Shown here one piece after another: positions 1 through 6,680 of a DNA stretch of 32,816 nucleotides. The notes beneath the pieces were generated by a model that saw only the letters and a list, made by a program, of their open reading frames with translations, was not told the origin of the DNA and made no database searches. How positions within the stretch are numbered: the stretch's first letter is position 1; each line of letters begins with the position of its first letter. The position numbers were made by a program, and so were the translations under genes. Origin of the DNA: an uncultured Bacilli bacterium (GTDB taxonomy: Bacteria; Bacillota_I; Bacilli_A; RF39; UBA660); contig CANQHJ010000012.1 of assembly GCA_947623665.1 (NCBI GenBank), forward strand, positions 1-32,816, written 5' to 3'.

Positions 1-90
1 TATTACTAGCAACGGAAGATTATATAAATTCTTTCGTTATTGGAAAAGAGTTGTAGATAACTACGACACCCGCTCCAAATTGTATTTAAG

Positions 91-115
91 TTGAACTTTT
101 AGTTCAATTTTTTTT
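91..115 (+). terminator. Rho-independent terminator
   Basis: Perfect 7-bp stem TTGAACT-TTT-AGTTCAA followed directly by eight T. It terminates whatever transcript enters from the left edge. The last Ts overlap the -35 box of the next promoter. Confidence 0.8.
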
Positions 116-142
116 GATTACAAACTAAATTTATGGTATACT
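114..142 (+). promoter_or_regulatory. Sigma-A-like promoter of the 175-aa ORF
   Basis: The -35 TTGATT (114-119), a 17-bp spacer and the -10 TATACT (137-142) preceded by TGG form an extended -10 promoter. The start codon lies 25 bases downstream behind the strong ribosome binding site AAGGAGGG. Confidence 0.75.
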
Positions 143-166
143 ATAAACCATTAAGGAGGGTTCATA

Positions 167-694
167 ATGATAAAAATATTTTATAAAACCAAAGAAGAAA
201 TAGAAACAGAAAATGGATTATACCGTTGGGCTGCTACAGAAGTTAAAGGAATACCAAAAATTGCATGTCCTACATATTTAATGAAGAATGATGGAACTAA
301 AACAGATACTTCAGATTTAACAGAAGAAGAAATAATGGCACTTATTACACAAGATGTTAAAGATTTTGAATCATCAAATGGATCATATAAAACAAATGCC
401 AAAAATCATTTAGATTCTTTTGATTTAATTAAAGTTACTGAAAAAAGTTGGACACCATCTGTTGATGCAATTTTACAAACTTATTATATGGAAAATACAT
501 ATGGTCATATTATGGCTGATATAAGAGGTGCTATGGATCAAAACAATATAGTTGACAAAGCAAAAATAATTGCTAAATTCTTAAAAGAATCAAATGGAAA
601 ATTCGAACCAACAACTAAAGAAGAGACTATAATAACTCTACAACAAATGAGTTATAATGAAAAACTAAAAAATAAAATCATTAAAATAAAATAA
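167..694 (+). CDS. Hypothetical protein, 175 aa
   Basis: I do not recognise this protein. It is a soluble-looking, lysine- and glutamate-rich 175-aa polypeptide with no signal peptide and no membrane segment. The N-terminal third is predicted mixed alpha/beta (MIKIFYKTKEEI start) and the rest mostly helical. The start is secure: AAGGAGGG sits 6 bases before the ATG, with a good promoter upstream. It is a monocistronic plus-strand gene facing a long minus-strand gene block, with its own promoter and a shared bidirectional terminator, so it is an independent transcription unit. It is not an antitoxin- or phage-repressor-like protein by any motif I can see. Function unknown; being a real gene is well supported by expression signals and codon use like its neighbours. 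Confidence 0.8.
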   Translation: MIKIFYKTKEEIETENGLYRWAATEVKGIPKIACPTYLMKNDGTKTDTSDLTEEEIMALITQDVKDFESSNGSYKTNAKNHLDSFDLIKVTEKSWTPSVDAILQTYYMENTYGHIMADIRGAMDQNNIVDKAKIIAKFLKESNGKFEPTTKEETIITLQQMSYNEKLKNKIIKIK

Positions 695-705
695 TCAATC
701 AAAAA

Positions 706-740
706 CAAAAAATACACTATTTAATTTTAGTGTATTTTTT
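706..740. terminator. Bidirectional terminator between ORF1 and the serpin gene
   Basis: AATACACTA and TAGTGTATT form a 9-bp stem around TTTAATTT, with an A-run on the left and a T-run on the right. It can stop both the plus-strand ORF1 transcript and the minus-strand serpin transcript. Confidence 0.8.
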
Positions 741-744
741 ATTT

Positions 745-2346
745 TTAACCAATGCAATTATTAAATTGTTTAGCACTATCATCACAAGGTTTTTCTGTTG
801 GTTTATAAACTTTTCCAGCAAACCAAACTTCCCCACTATTCTTATCACGAATTAAGAAAATATAAGGTCTATCAAATGTCATATCAATAATTTCAATAGG
901 AACATCATATAAATGCTCAAATCCACAAGAAGCAGCTCCCATACCACCACCAGCAGTAGCAGCAGAAGCCTTAATACCATCATTTGAAAAATCTATATTA
1001 GCTTTATGTTTAACTGTATTAATATATATTTTATTATCCTTTATCATATCAGATAAATTAGCTTTATCTTTACTAAATACATTTTTAATTCCTAATTTTT
1101 TCAAATCTTCTTTTAATTCAATTTCATTTTCAAAATTAAACATAGGAATATAACCAGTTATTTTAGTAACTTTTCCTTCTTCAAAATTCTTATTCTCTAT
1201 TGTTTTTAAATTATCAATAATCTTATTAATACTATTCTTATCTATATCTTTTATATAATTATTTATATCTTGATATTTAGGCATAATTGCTACATATTGT
1301 AAAGTTGTACCATCATATTCCTTTAAATCTTTAGAAAACGCTTTTAAGTCATCATCGTTATAAATCATAAAATCAGTTGATACACTTAATTGATGATAAT
1401 TAGAATTTAACTCTTTTACAAACTTATCTACAAATTGAGAAGTACTAATTGTTGGATCAAAACAACCATCTCCATTTACTAAATAATCATCATACTCTTT
1501 TGTAATAGTACTTCTAATATTATCCTCACCTAATTCTTTTACAATATCGTAATTATTAATTGAAGCACCTATTTCAACTGCTTTTGCATACATTGCTTTA
1601 TCATTAAAAGCCAAACTTTTATAACTATCATCTGAATCAAGTGGTGTAATCATTTCAGAGTACTTTTCATGTTTATACTTAACCATATAAACCTCAGGAT
1701 TTTTAGTTGTACTATCAGCAGTAGAACTTTGAATCCTCTCTTTCCAATCCATATCAATTGCAAGAGCATTAACAAGTAAAAATTTATAATCTGAAACATC
1801 ATCAAATAAACTACTAATTAATCCTAATGTCTTTTCATTAACCCAAGAGTTAACTTTGTCTGGACTTTTAAATGAATCAAAAATAATATCTGCATTATAT
1901 TTTTTTGAAAGATTATTAATATACTTTTCTTTTACATTATTCTTATACTCATTTTGTATAAACATAGCATTAGCAAAAGACATATTTTTATTATTATCGT
2001 ATTTCTTAGATTCATAATCACCTATTACTTGACTAATTTGTTCTTTATCTTCCCCACTTGCACCTTCTTTTAACATTGCAAGAGCATATTTAATAGAAAG
2101 AGGACTATATATAATATTATCATCATTATTCTCTAGTTTTAAAAACTCCAAATCAAACTTTTCTAGTCCATTACCTTCCATACGATACTCAGATTTTACA
2201 GCTTTTGATTTTGTTTTTACCTTATCTTTTTGTACAACAAATTTAAAATAAGCAAAAACTCCTCCACCTATAAGTAACAACAAAAACAAAATAACTAAAA
2301 ATATTTTACCTTTTTTATGGTTTTTCTTCTTACCATTCTCATCCAT
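745..2346 (-). CDS. Membrane-anchored serpin (serine protease inhibitor family)
   Basis: Serpin-fold protein of about 533 aa. Family hallmarks are YSPLSIKYALAMLKEGAS near residue 83, a FANAMFI segment, VNSWVNEKT, and the C-terminal FDRPYIFLIRD followed by VWFAGKV. The reactive-centre loop hinge reads DGIKASAATA, matching the small-residue hinge (GTEAAAAT type) of inhibitory serpins. Counting from the P17 acid places the scissile bond at about A472-S473, which would suit elastase-like proteases. The N-terminus is a lysine-rich cytoplasmic stub and one hydrophobic segment (about residues 15-38), so the inhibitor domain should sit outside the membrane. The ORF track begins at a GTG that overlaps the ribosome binding site; AAGGAG is 8 bases before the ATG at 2346, which I choose. 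It has its own promoter and appears monocistronic. Target and inhibitory activity are inference. Confidence 0.9.
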   Translation of the reverse strand: MDENGKKKNHKKGKIFLVILFLLLLIGGGVFAYFKFVVQKDKVKTKSKAVKSEYRMEGNGLEKFDLEFLKLENNDDNIIYSPLSIKYALAMLKEGASGEDKEQISQVIGDYESKKYDNNKNMSFANAMFIQNEYKNNVKEKYINNLSKKYNADIIFDSFKSPDKVNSWVNEKTLGLISSLFDDVSDYKFLLVNALAIDMDWKERIQSSTADSTTKNPEVYMVKYKHEKYSEMITPLDSDDSYKSLAFNDKAMYAKAVEIGASINNYDIVKELGEDNIRSTITKEYDDYLVNGDGCFDPTISTSQFVDKFVKELNSNYHQLSVSTDFMIYNDDDLKAFSKDLKEYDGTTLQYVAIMPKYQDINNYIKDIDKNSINKIIDNLKTIENKNFEEGKVTKITGYIPMFNFENEIELKEDLKKLGIKNVFSKDKANLSDMIKDNKIYINTVKHKANIDFSNDGIKASAATAGGGMGAASCGFEHLYDVPIEIIDMTFDRPYIFLIRDKNSGEVWFAGKVYKPTEKPCDDSAKQFNNCIG

Positions 2347-2369
2347 ACTTATCACTCCTTATTATCATC

Positions 2370-2398
2370 ATTATATGATATATACATTTTATTTACAA
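2370..2398 (-). promoter_or_regulatory. Promoter of the serpin gene
   Basis: On the minus strand, -35 TTGTAA (2393-2398), a 17-bp spacer, then -10 TATAAT (2370-2375), about 25 bases before the chosen start codon. Confidence 0.7.
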
Positions 2399-2441
2399 TT
2401 ACTTTCCACAATGCAATTGTCTAATCACGTAAACTACATTC

Positions 2442-2900
2442 TTACTTTAAATCCATCTTTAAAACATTATGATTATCATCACAAATAAAAGTTATATTCA
2501 TATTTCCAGATTTAAAATTTTCTATTAGTTTATCATCTAATAAATGAGTAATTGCAAACCTTTTATTATTTTTAACAATATCATCAATAGACATCCAATA
2601 AGAATAATTTTCTTCTACTTCATGAGGAAATCCACTAACTTCATTAGCAATATAAGTATTCATAATAAATTTTCTATCTGGATAAATAATTTCTACTTGT
2701 CCCTTATATTCTAATTTAGAAACATCCATACCAGTCTCTTCTTTAAACTCTCTCTTACATGCTTCTTTTTCAGTTTCTCCATCTTCAATTTTACCACCTG
2801 GTATATCCAAATAACCCTTATTATTATTTTTATATTTTATACAAACTACTTTATTATTCACAATTGCAAATACTCTAACAGCATTTCTTACATTCTCCAT
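2442..2900 (-). CDS. Nudix hydrolase
   Basis: About 152 aa, one Nudix domain. The Nudix box is complete: GGKIEDGETEKEACKREFKE followed by ETG, matching Gx5Ex7REUxEExGU, so the Mg-binding glutamates are present. Family members hydrolyse nucleoside diphosphates linked to another moiety (house-cleaning of oxidised nucleotides, NDP-sugars and similar); the substrate cannot be told from the sequence. The context with a preceding GYLDIP motif is typical of MutT/ADP-ribose-type small Nudix proteins. The start at 2900 is preferred because GGAGG lies 8 bases upstream; the longer ORF-track start is a TTG overlapping that site. It lies upstream of, but is probably transcribed separately from, the serpin gene, which has its own promoter. 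Confidence 0.9.
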   Translation of the reverse strand: MENVRNAVRVFAIVNNKVVCIKYKNNNKGYLDIPGGKIEDGETEKEACKREFKEETGMDVSKLEYKGQVEIIYPDRKFIMNTYIANEVSGFPHEVEENYSYWMSIDDIVKNNKRFAITHLLDDKLIENFKSGNMNITFICDDNHNVLKMDLK

Positions 2901-2936
2901 ATAATTTCCCTCCAATTATATTTTAACATATATAAA

Positions 2937-2965
2937 AAGAAATTGACTAATAATCAATTTCTTTA
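2937..2965 (-). terminator. Terminator of the acidic-protein gene
   Basis: Minus-strand AAAGAAATTGA-TTATTAG-TCAATTTCTTT followed by TTAT. The 11-bp perfect stem begins a few bases after the stop codon at 2971. Confidence 0.75.
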
Positions 2966-2970
2966 ATAAT

Positions 2971-4038
2971 TTATTGTACAGGATTTGCTTGTCCTTGTGG
3001 ATTTTGTAATTGATCTAAAGTAATAGTTGGAACCTCTTGAGAAGGTTGAGAAATTGGAGATTCAACAACTGGAGATGATACCACAGTATTATCAATTGTA
3101 GAACTATCTGCAGTTGGTAAAACAACAGTCTCATTAGATAACTCTTGTTCCTGATTCTGTTCTTGATTTTGAACTTCATCAGGTGCAACAAACTTAATTT
3201 GTGGACCAACTTCTTCTTTTTTAGGCCTCATATCTTCTTGAATAACTTCTACTGTAGGAGCATGTGCTTCACTTGCTTGTGAATCACCAAATCCAAAAGT
3301 AATAACATCCTTTTCTTCGTCTTCTTCTTCAGCAGAGGCTTCTTCTGTTTTATCATCATTATCAATAGTTGGAGATAAAGGCTCTTTTTCCTCTACTTTT
3401 TCTTCTTTAATATCTTCACCATCTTCTACTTCTTGAGTAGTAATGTTATTAACTGCATCATCATCTACACGAGTTGGTTGAAGTCCCTCTGGAGTAGTAT
3501 CATCATCATCTTCTTCTGATTCCTCATCACCAAGTGAAGAATCAGGACCCATTGCACCAGGCAATTCACCAGACAACATAGAGCCTTCAATAGGAGAAGA
3601 TGAAATAGGACTATCGGAAATAGATTCTTGTACTTCCTCATCATTAACTTCTGAAACATCTTTTTCCTCTTCAGTATTAGACTCTTCATCTACAACAGGT
3701 GTCTCTATTTTTGTATCTTCATTTATCTCTTCTTTTTCTTCTTGTTCTTTTTCATCAGTTTCCACCTCAGGTCTATTAGGATTTTCTAAAATAGAATTTT
3801 TATTTGGTTGTTGTAAAATAGCATCCAAATAATCATCATAATCAGCACCCTCTCCTTCAGGTGGTAATAAGTTTTGTGGTTCTTTAACATCAAGTCCTAA
3901 ATCACGTCCTGCTTTTTTTTGTGCTAAAAATCTAATATAAGAAAGTGAGTAATATCCACTAAAAATAAGATTAAATATTTGAATTTTTTCTTCGTCAGTA
4001 AAACTATCTTCAAATTTTTCTTTCATTTCATCTAGCAT
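2971..4038 (-). CDS. Highly acidic low-complexity protein, function unknown
   Basis: 355 aa. Only the first 55 or so residues look folded (a predicted helical segment, FTDEEKIQIFNLIFSGYYS, then SYIRFLAQKKAGRDLGL). The remainder is dominated by Glu, Asp, Ser, Thr, Pro and Gln in low-complexity runs such as EESEEDDDD and NQEQNQEQE, so it should be intrinsically disordered and strongly negatively charged. There is no signal peptide, membrane segment or sortase motif, so a cytoplasmic location is expected unless it is tethered through its N-terminus. The start is secure (AAGGGAG 9 bases upstream) and a promoter and a terminator frame it as a single-gene unit. The two smaller minus-strand ORFs inside it in the track are frame shadows of its repetitive sequence. 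I do not recognise the family. Confidence 0.75.
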   Translation of the reverse strand: MLDEMKEKFEDSFTDEEKIQIFNLIFSGYYSLSYIRFLAQKKAGRDLGLDVKEPQNLLPPEGEGADYDDYLDAILQQPNKNSILENPNRPEVETDEKEQEEKEEINEDTKIETPVVDEESNTEEEKDVSEVNDEEVQESISDSPISSSPIEGSMLSGELPGAMGPDSSLGDEESEEDDDDTTPEGLQPTRVDDDAVNNITTQEVEDGEDIKEEKVEEKEPLSPTIDNDDKTEEASAEEEDEEKDVITFGFGDSQASEAHAPTVEVIQEDMRPKKEEVGPQIKFVAPDEVQNQEQNQEQELSNETVVLPTADSSTIDNTVVSSPVVESPISQPSQEVPTITLDQLQNPQGQANPVQ

Positions 4039-4071
4039 AATGACACACTCCCTTATTCTATTCTTAAAGTA

Positions 4072-4100
4072 AGTATATCACAAAGAATTATATTTACCAA
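4072..4100 (-). promoter_or_regulatory. Promoter of the acidic-protein gene
   Basis: Minus-strand -35 TTGGTA (4095-4100), a 17-bp spacer and -10 TATACT (4072-4077) preceded by TGA (extended -10). Confidence 0.7.
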
Positions 4101-4126
4101 GTTATTTTTATCTATTTTTAAACAAT

Positions 4127-4771
4127 TTACATTACTTCATGTTCAAGTAATCGATAACACTCAATAGAATCATCAAGTAATTTTTCAAAAGAAGCACCAT
4201 CAGTTATTCTTCCAACAATACTACCATAATGAGTAGGAACTACTATTTTAGGTTTTATAGTATTAACAAAATCAGCAGCTTCCCTATAATTCATTGTATA
4301 AACACCACCAATACAAACAAAAGCAACATCACATTTTATATTTGCATTATCACTTAAAAAATCTGTATCACCAGAAATATAATATAAAATATTATCAACA
4401 TTAACAATATAACCAACCCATCCACTATCAGGTGTATGAAAGGGTTTATCGATATTATATGCTGCTACTGTAGAAAAATATAAATCATCAACCTTATAGT
4501 TACCATTAGGAACCACATCTAAAATATTTTCTTTAGAAAAACCTAAACTTTCTACTCTACTTTTTAAAAGATTTGGAACAATTATTTTAGTATTATCTTT
4601 TCTTACCTTAAATATAGAATCAGAATCAAAATGGTCATAATGATCATGAGTAATAAATATATAATCTGCATCATGAAAATTTTCTTCTATCTTAAAAGGA
4701 TCAAAATAAATCTTTTTATTTCTATCTATTTTAATAGCGCTTTGAGTAAAAACAGTAACTCCATCCAACAT
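4127..4771 (-). CDS. Metallo-beta-lactamase-fold hydrolase (UlaG-like)
   Basis: 214 aa, one MBL-fold domain. The metal-binding motif HDHYDH is at residues 42-47, the bridging aspartate lies in YISGDTDF, and the distal histidine in PTHYGS. The short form, starting with a strand resembling the substrate-facing TQSAIKI segment, is typical of the UlaG/YtkL-like group of predicted metal-dependent hydrolases, whose members act on phosphodiester or lactone substrates. The exact substrate is unknown. It starts at ATG with GAGGTG 7 bases upstream. It follows the GreA-like gene on the same strand after about 50 bases with no T-run hairpin between, so co-transcription is possible. Confidence 0.9.
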   Translation of the reverse strand: MLDGVTVFTQSAIKIDRNKKIYFDPFKIEENFHDADYIFITHDHYDHFDSDSIFKVRKDNTKIIVPNLLKSRVESLGFSKENILDVVPNGNYKVDDLYFSTVAAYNIDKPFHTPDSGWVGYIVNVDNILYYISGDTDFLSDNANIKCDVAFVCIGGVYTMNYREAADFVNTIKPKIVVPTHYGSIVGRITDGASFEKLLDDSIECYRLLEHEVM

Positions 4772-4820
4772 ACCTATTCACCTCTAATATAAATTTAACA
4801 CGTTTACCAAAAATTGTAAA

Positions 4821-5312
4821 TCATACTTTTCTTAAAATTTCTACTTCTATATTTTTTTCATTAACTACATAACTAACCTTACTACCAATTTTCTTTTTAT
4901 AAATAGATCTACCAAGTGGACTATTTAAAGATATTTCGCCTATATCATTATTAGGTATATATTTACCTGTTAATTTAATAACTTCTATCTCTTCATCATC
5001 AAGTGCATATCTTAGTAATAATTCAACTTTATCATCAACATTAACAATATTACTCTCACACTTATTTTCTTTAACTACTTTTAAATGTTTTTTTACTTCT
5101 AAAAGATTTTTAATTTTACTTACTATCTCACGCTCTTTTCTCATAACTTCATCATATGCAAAATTATCATGCCAACCATCTCCTACTGCATCTTTTAATA
5201 CTTCTCCACCAACTCTAGCATTATCTGAAAAACTATTTTTTGCACTCTCTAACTCTTCTAAAAATTGTAAATAACCTTCTTCATTAACTAATATTTCTTC
5301 CAACTCTAACAC
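4821..5312 (-). CDS. GreA-family transcription elongation factor (divergent)
   Basis: 163 aa with the two-domain Gre layout: an N-terminal helical coiled-coil hairpin (about residues 1-82) and a C-terminal FKBP-like domain carrying SLNSPLGRSIYKKKIGS, the family's most recognisable stretch. Gre proteins enter the RNA polymerase secondary channel and stimulate cleavage of backtracked RNA using acidic residues at the hairpin tip. Here the usual tip (GDLSENAEY) reads GDGWHDNFAY: Asp-45 and Asp-49 could supply the acids, but the LSEN element is missing, so its activity may differ. The track start is a GTG with almost no gap to AAGAAG; a TTG at 5303 has GAAGGTG at better spacing, so the true start is uncertain by three codons. 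A hairpin in the leader may regulate it. Confidence 0.8.
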   Translation of the reverse strand: MLELEEILVNEEGYLQFLEELESAKNSFSDNARVGGEVLKDAVGDGWHDNFAYDEVMRKEREIVSKIKNLLEVKKHLKVVKENKCESNIVNVDDKVELLLRYALDDEEIEVIKLTGKYIPNNDIGEISLNSPLGRSIYKKKIGSKVSYVVNEKNIEVEILRKV

Positions 5313-5338
5313 CTTCTTTCCATATTTTTTTTCAAAAC

Positions 5339-5363
5339 AAAAAACCGCTCCTCTATAGGCACG
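5339..5363 (-). promoter_or_regulatory. Terminator-like hairpin in the greA-like leader
   Basis: On the minus strand CGTGCCT-ATAG-AGGAGCG (one mismatch) followed by G and six T. It sits between the promoter at 5407-5435 and the gene start at 5312, so it is a candidate transcription attenuator rather than the end of another gene. Confidence 0.5.
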
Positions 5364-5406
5364 TAAAACTAAAAAATAAATTTTCTAAGCAAAACAATCT
5401 AATCAC

Positions 5407-5435
5407 ATTATATTACATAAAATAAAAAAGAGCAA
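5407..5435 (-). promoter_or_regulatory. Promoter of the greA-like gene
   Basis: Minus-strand -35 TTGCTC (5430-5435), 17-bp spacer, -10 TATAAT (5407-5412). The -35 box lies in the stem of the preceding gene's terminator. The predicted leader is about 85-90 nt. Confidence 0.6.
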
Positions 5436-5453
5436 ACTTTTCAAGTCCACTCT
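5424..5453 (-). terminator. Terminator of the peptide-resistance operon
   Basis: Minus-strand AGAGTGGACTTG/AGTTTGCTCT pairs over 10 bp (three G-T pairs) and is followed by a T-run. It comes 3 bases after the stop of the 271-aa gene. Confidence 0.7.
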
Positions 5454-5455
5454 AA

Positions 5456-6271
5456 CTAATCGATAACTAAACTATTTAAAATCTCTTTAATATTATCATC
5501 ATTAAAATAACCATTTCTTCCAGAAAAAATTAAAAAATATCTTTTATTATTCTTAAAAATAATAACCTCTACTAATCTTGGTTTATATTTATTATCATTA
5601 TCTATATTATTAGTCATAAATCCAACATAGTCCCCATCTATAAATCTAAAATCATTACTCTTATAAAAATTGTAATTTATGAAATATGCCACATAGAAAT
5701 TTTCTTTCATCTTCTTAACACTTGTAAAAATATTATTTTTGACATTTTTATATTTTTTAATAAATCTAATAAAATCTAAATCATTTTCTATTTTATTTTC
5801 TTTAATAATCCTTTTTCTATCATCAATACTAATATTTCTAAATTTTCCTATATCATCTATTCCTTCAATAAACATATCAACATAACTTTTAGATACTCCC
5901 ATAGAAAAACTTGCCTTTACACCGTCTTTATATTCATTATCTTCTAATCTATAAGAGATCATATTCTCATCATAATCTTCTACTTTCTTAAATTCTTTAA
6001 ATACATCTTTAACTTTCATATCCTTATATTTTAAATAATCATTATTATTTGTTTTTACTTGATTTATAATAAATATGTTTTCTTCATTTTCAAAGTTTTT
6101 ATAAACATCTTCATAATCACTAGATACACCACCAAAATAATTACTATGAATATCATAAATCATTAAATTAATTCCTTTATAAATAAAATAACCTACTATT
6201 AAAAATACAAAAGCTAAAATAATTTTTTTATTATTTGAGTTTTTCTTATTTCTCTTTATCTTCTTTTTCAT
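5456..6271 (-). CDS. Membrane-anchored hypothetical protein, 271 aa
   Basis: Family not recognised. The N-terminus has a basic stretch (KKKIKRNKKNSNNKK) and one transmembrane segment (about residues 18-38); the remaining 230 residues should be extracytoplasmic. That part is rich in Asn, Asp, Lys and Tyr and ends with an alpha/beta segment (LVEVIIFKNNKRYFLIFSG). There is no lipobox and no cysteine. It starts at ATG behind AAAAGGGTG. It lies 60 bases after the YxeA-family gene on the same strand with no terminator between, and the next terminator is after it, so it is probably the last gene of the peptide-sensing operon. A role in that module is inference from position only. Confidence 0.75.
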   Translation of the reverse strand: MKKKIKRNKKNSNNKKIILAFVFLIVGYFIYKGINLMIYDIHSNYFGGVSSDYEDVYKNFENEENIFIINQVKTNNNDYLKYKDMKVKDVFKEFKKVEDYDENMISYRLEDNEYKDGVKASFSMGVSKSYVDMFIEGIDDIGKFRNISIDDRKRIIKENKIENDLDFIRFIKKYKNVKNNIFTSVKKMKENFYVAYFINYNFYKSNDFRFIDGDYVGFMTNNIDNDNKYKPRLVEVIIFKNNKRYFLIFSGRNGYFNDDNIKEILNSLVID

Positions 6272-6331
6272 AAAATCACCCTTTTATCTTATACCCAAAT
6301 AATATCATATTTTTTTATAATTTTATAGTAA

Positions 6332-6679
6332 TTATTTATATTTTTTCTTAACCTTATCAGGCATTACATCACAACCTACTTCTCTCCAACTATTCACACC
6401 AGATAAATTATAATACTTAACTTCTAAAAAAGCATCTTCTTTTAATTTCCTACTTGTTTTAAAATCTATCTTTTTACTATGCCCATTTTTATCATACATA
6501 ACAAGTGTATATTTAAACCTCATAGAATCTCTCGAATTAAGAACTTCTAACTTTGTATTATCTACTTGTGTATAATAAATCCTATCAGACTCAAATAAAT
6601 AAAAATAAGAAAAACAACATAAACAAACAAATACAAAAGTCCAGGTTATTATTGGTAATTTTTCTTTTATATACTCCAC
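6332..6679 (-). CDS. YxeA-family (DUF1093) exported protein
   Basis: About 115 aa: an N-terminal membrane segment or uncleaved signal (about residues 8-28), then a small extracytoplasmic domain with the family pattern YYTQVDN, YTLVMYDKNG, FKTSRKLKE, FLEVKYY and SWREV. In B. subtilis yxeA is the last gene of the yxdJKLM-yxeA cluster, and here it also follows a BceAB/YxdLM-type transporter. Its function is not known. The start is a GTG at 6679, one base after the stop of the upstream gene and 6 bases after AGGAGG; the ORF-track ATG would run through that ribosome binding site and overlap the upstream gene by 29 bases. Translational coupling to the VanZ-RDD gene is likely. Confidence 0.8.
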   Translation of the reverse strand: MEYIKEKLPIITWTFVFVCLCCFSYFYLFESDRIYYTQVDNTKLEVLNSRDSMRFKYTLVMYDKNGHSKKIDFKTSRKLKEDAFLEVKYYNLSGVNSWREVGCDVMPDKVKKKYK

Positions 6680-6680
6680 A

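Larger units (their letters stand above)
1..166 (+). other. Left-edge stretch: possible gene or RNA tail, terminator, then ORF1 promoter
   Basis: No complete gene. Plus-strand frame 3 could be the last residues of a protein ending GKEL at a TAG (54-56), but frame 2 stays open to 92 and minus-strand frames are also partly open, so coding is undecided. Bases 40-78 form a nested fold: TTGGA/TCCAA enclosing GTTGTAG-ATAA-CTACGAC, more GC-rich than its surroundings, so the tail of a structured RNA is also possible. A clear plus-strand terminator follows, so something on the plus strand ends here. Confidence 0.4.

Noticed and set aside
40-80. Possible tmRNA or tRNA 3' end (CCGCTCCA at the window edge)
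   Set aside because: No T-arm TTC loop precedes it; the hairpin there has a 4-base loop, so it does not fit a tRNA-like domain.
181-402. 73-aa minus-strand ORF
   Set aside because: Antisense shadow inside the 175-aa gene, with no ribosome binding site.
3015-3689. 64-aa and 74-aa minus-strand ORFs
   Set aside because: Out-of-frame shadows of the repetitive acidic-protein gene; leucine-rich translations typical of frame shifts of GAA/GAT-rich sequence.
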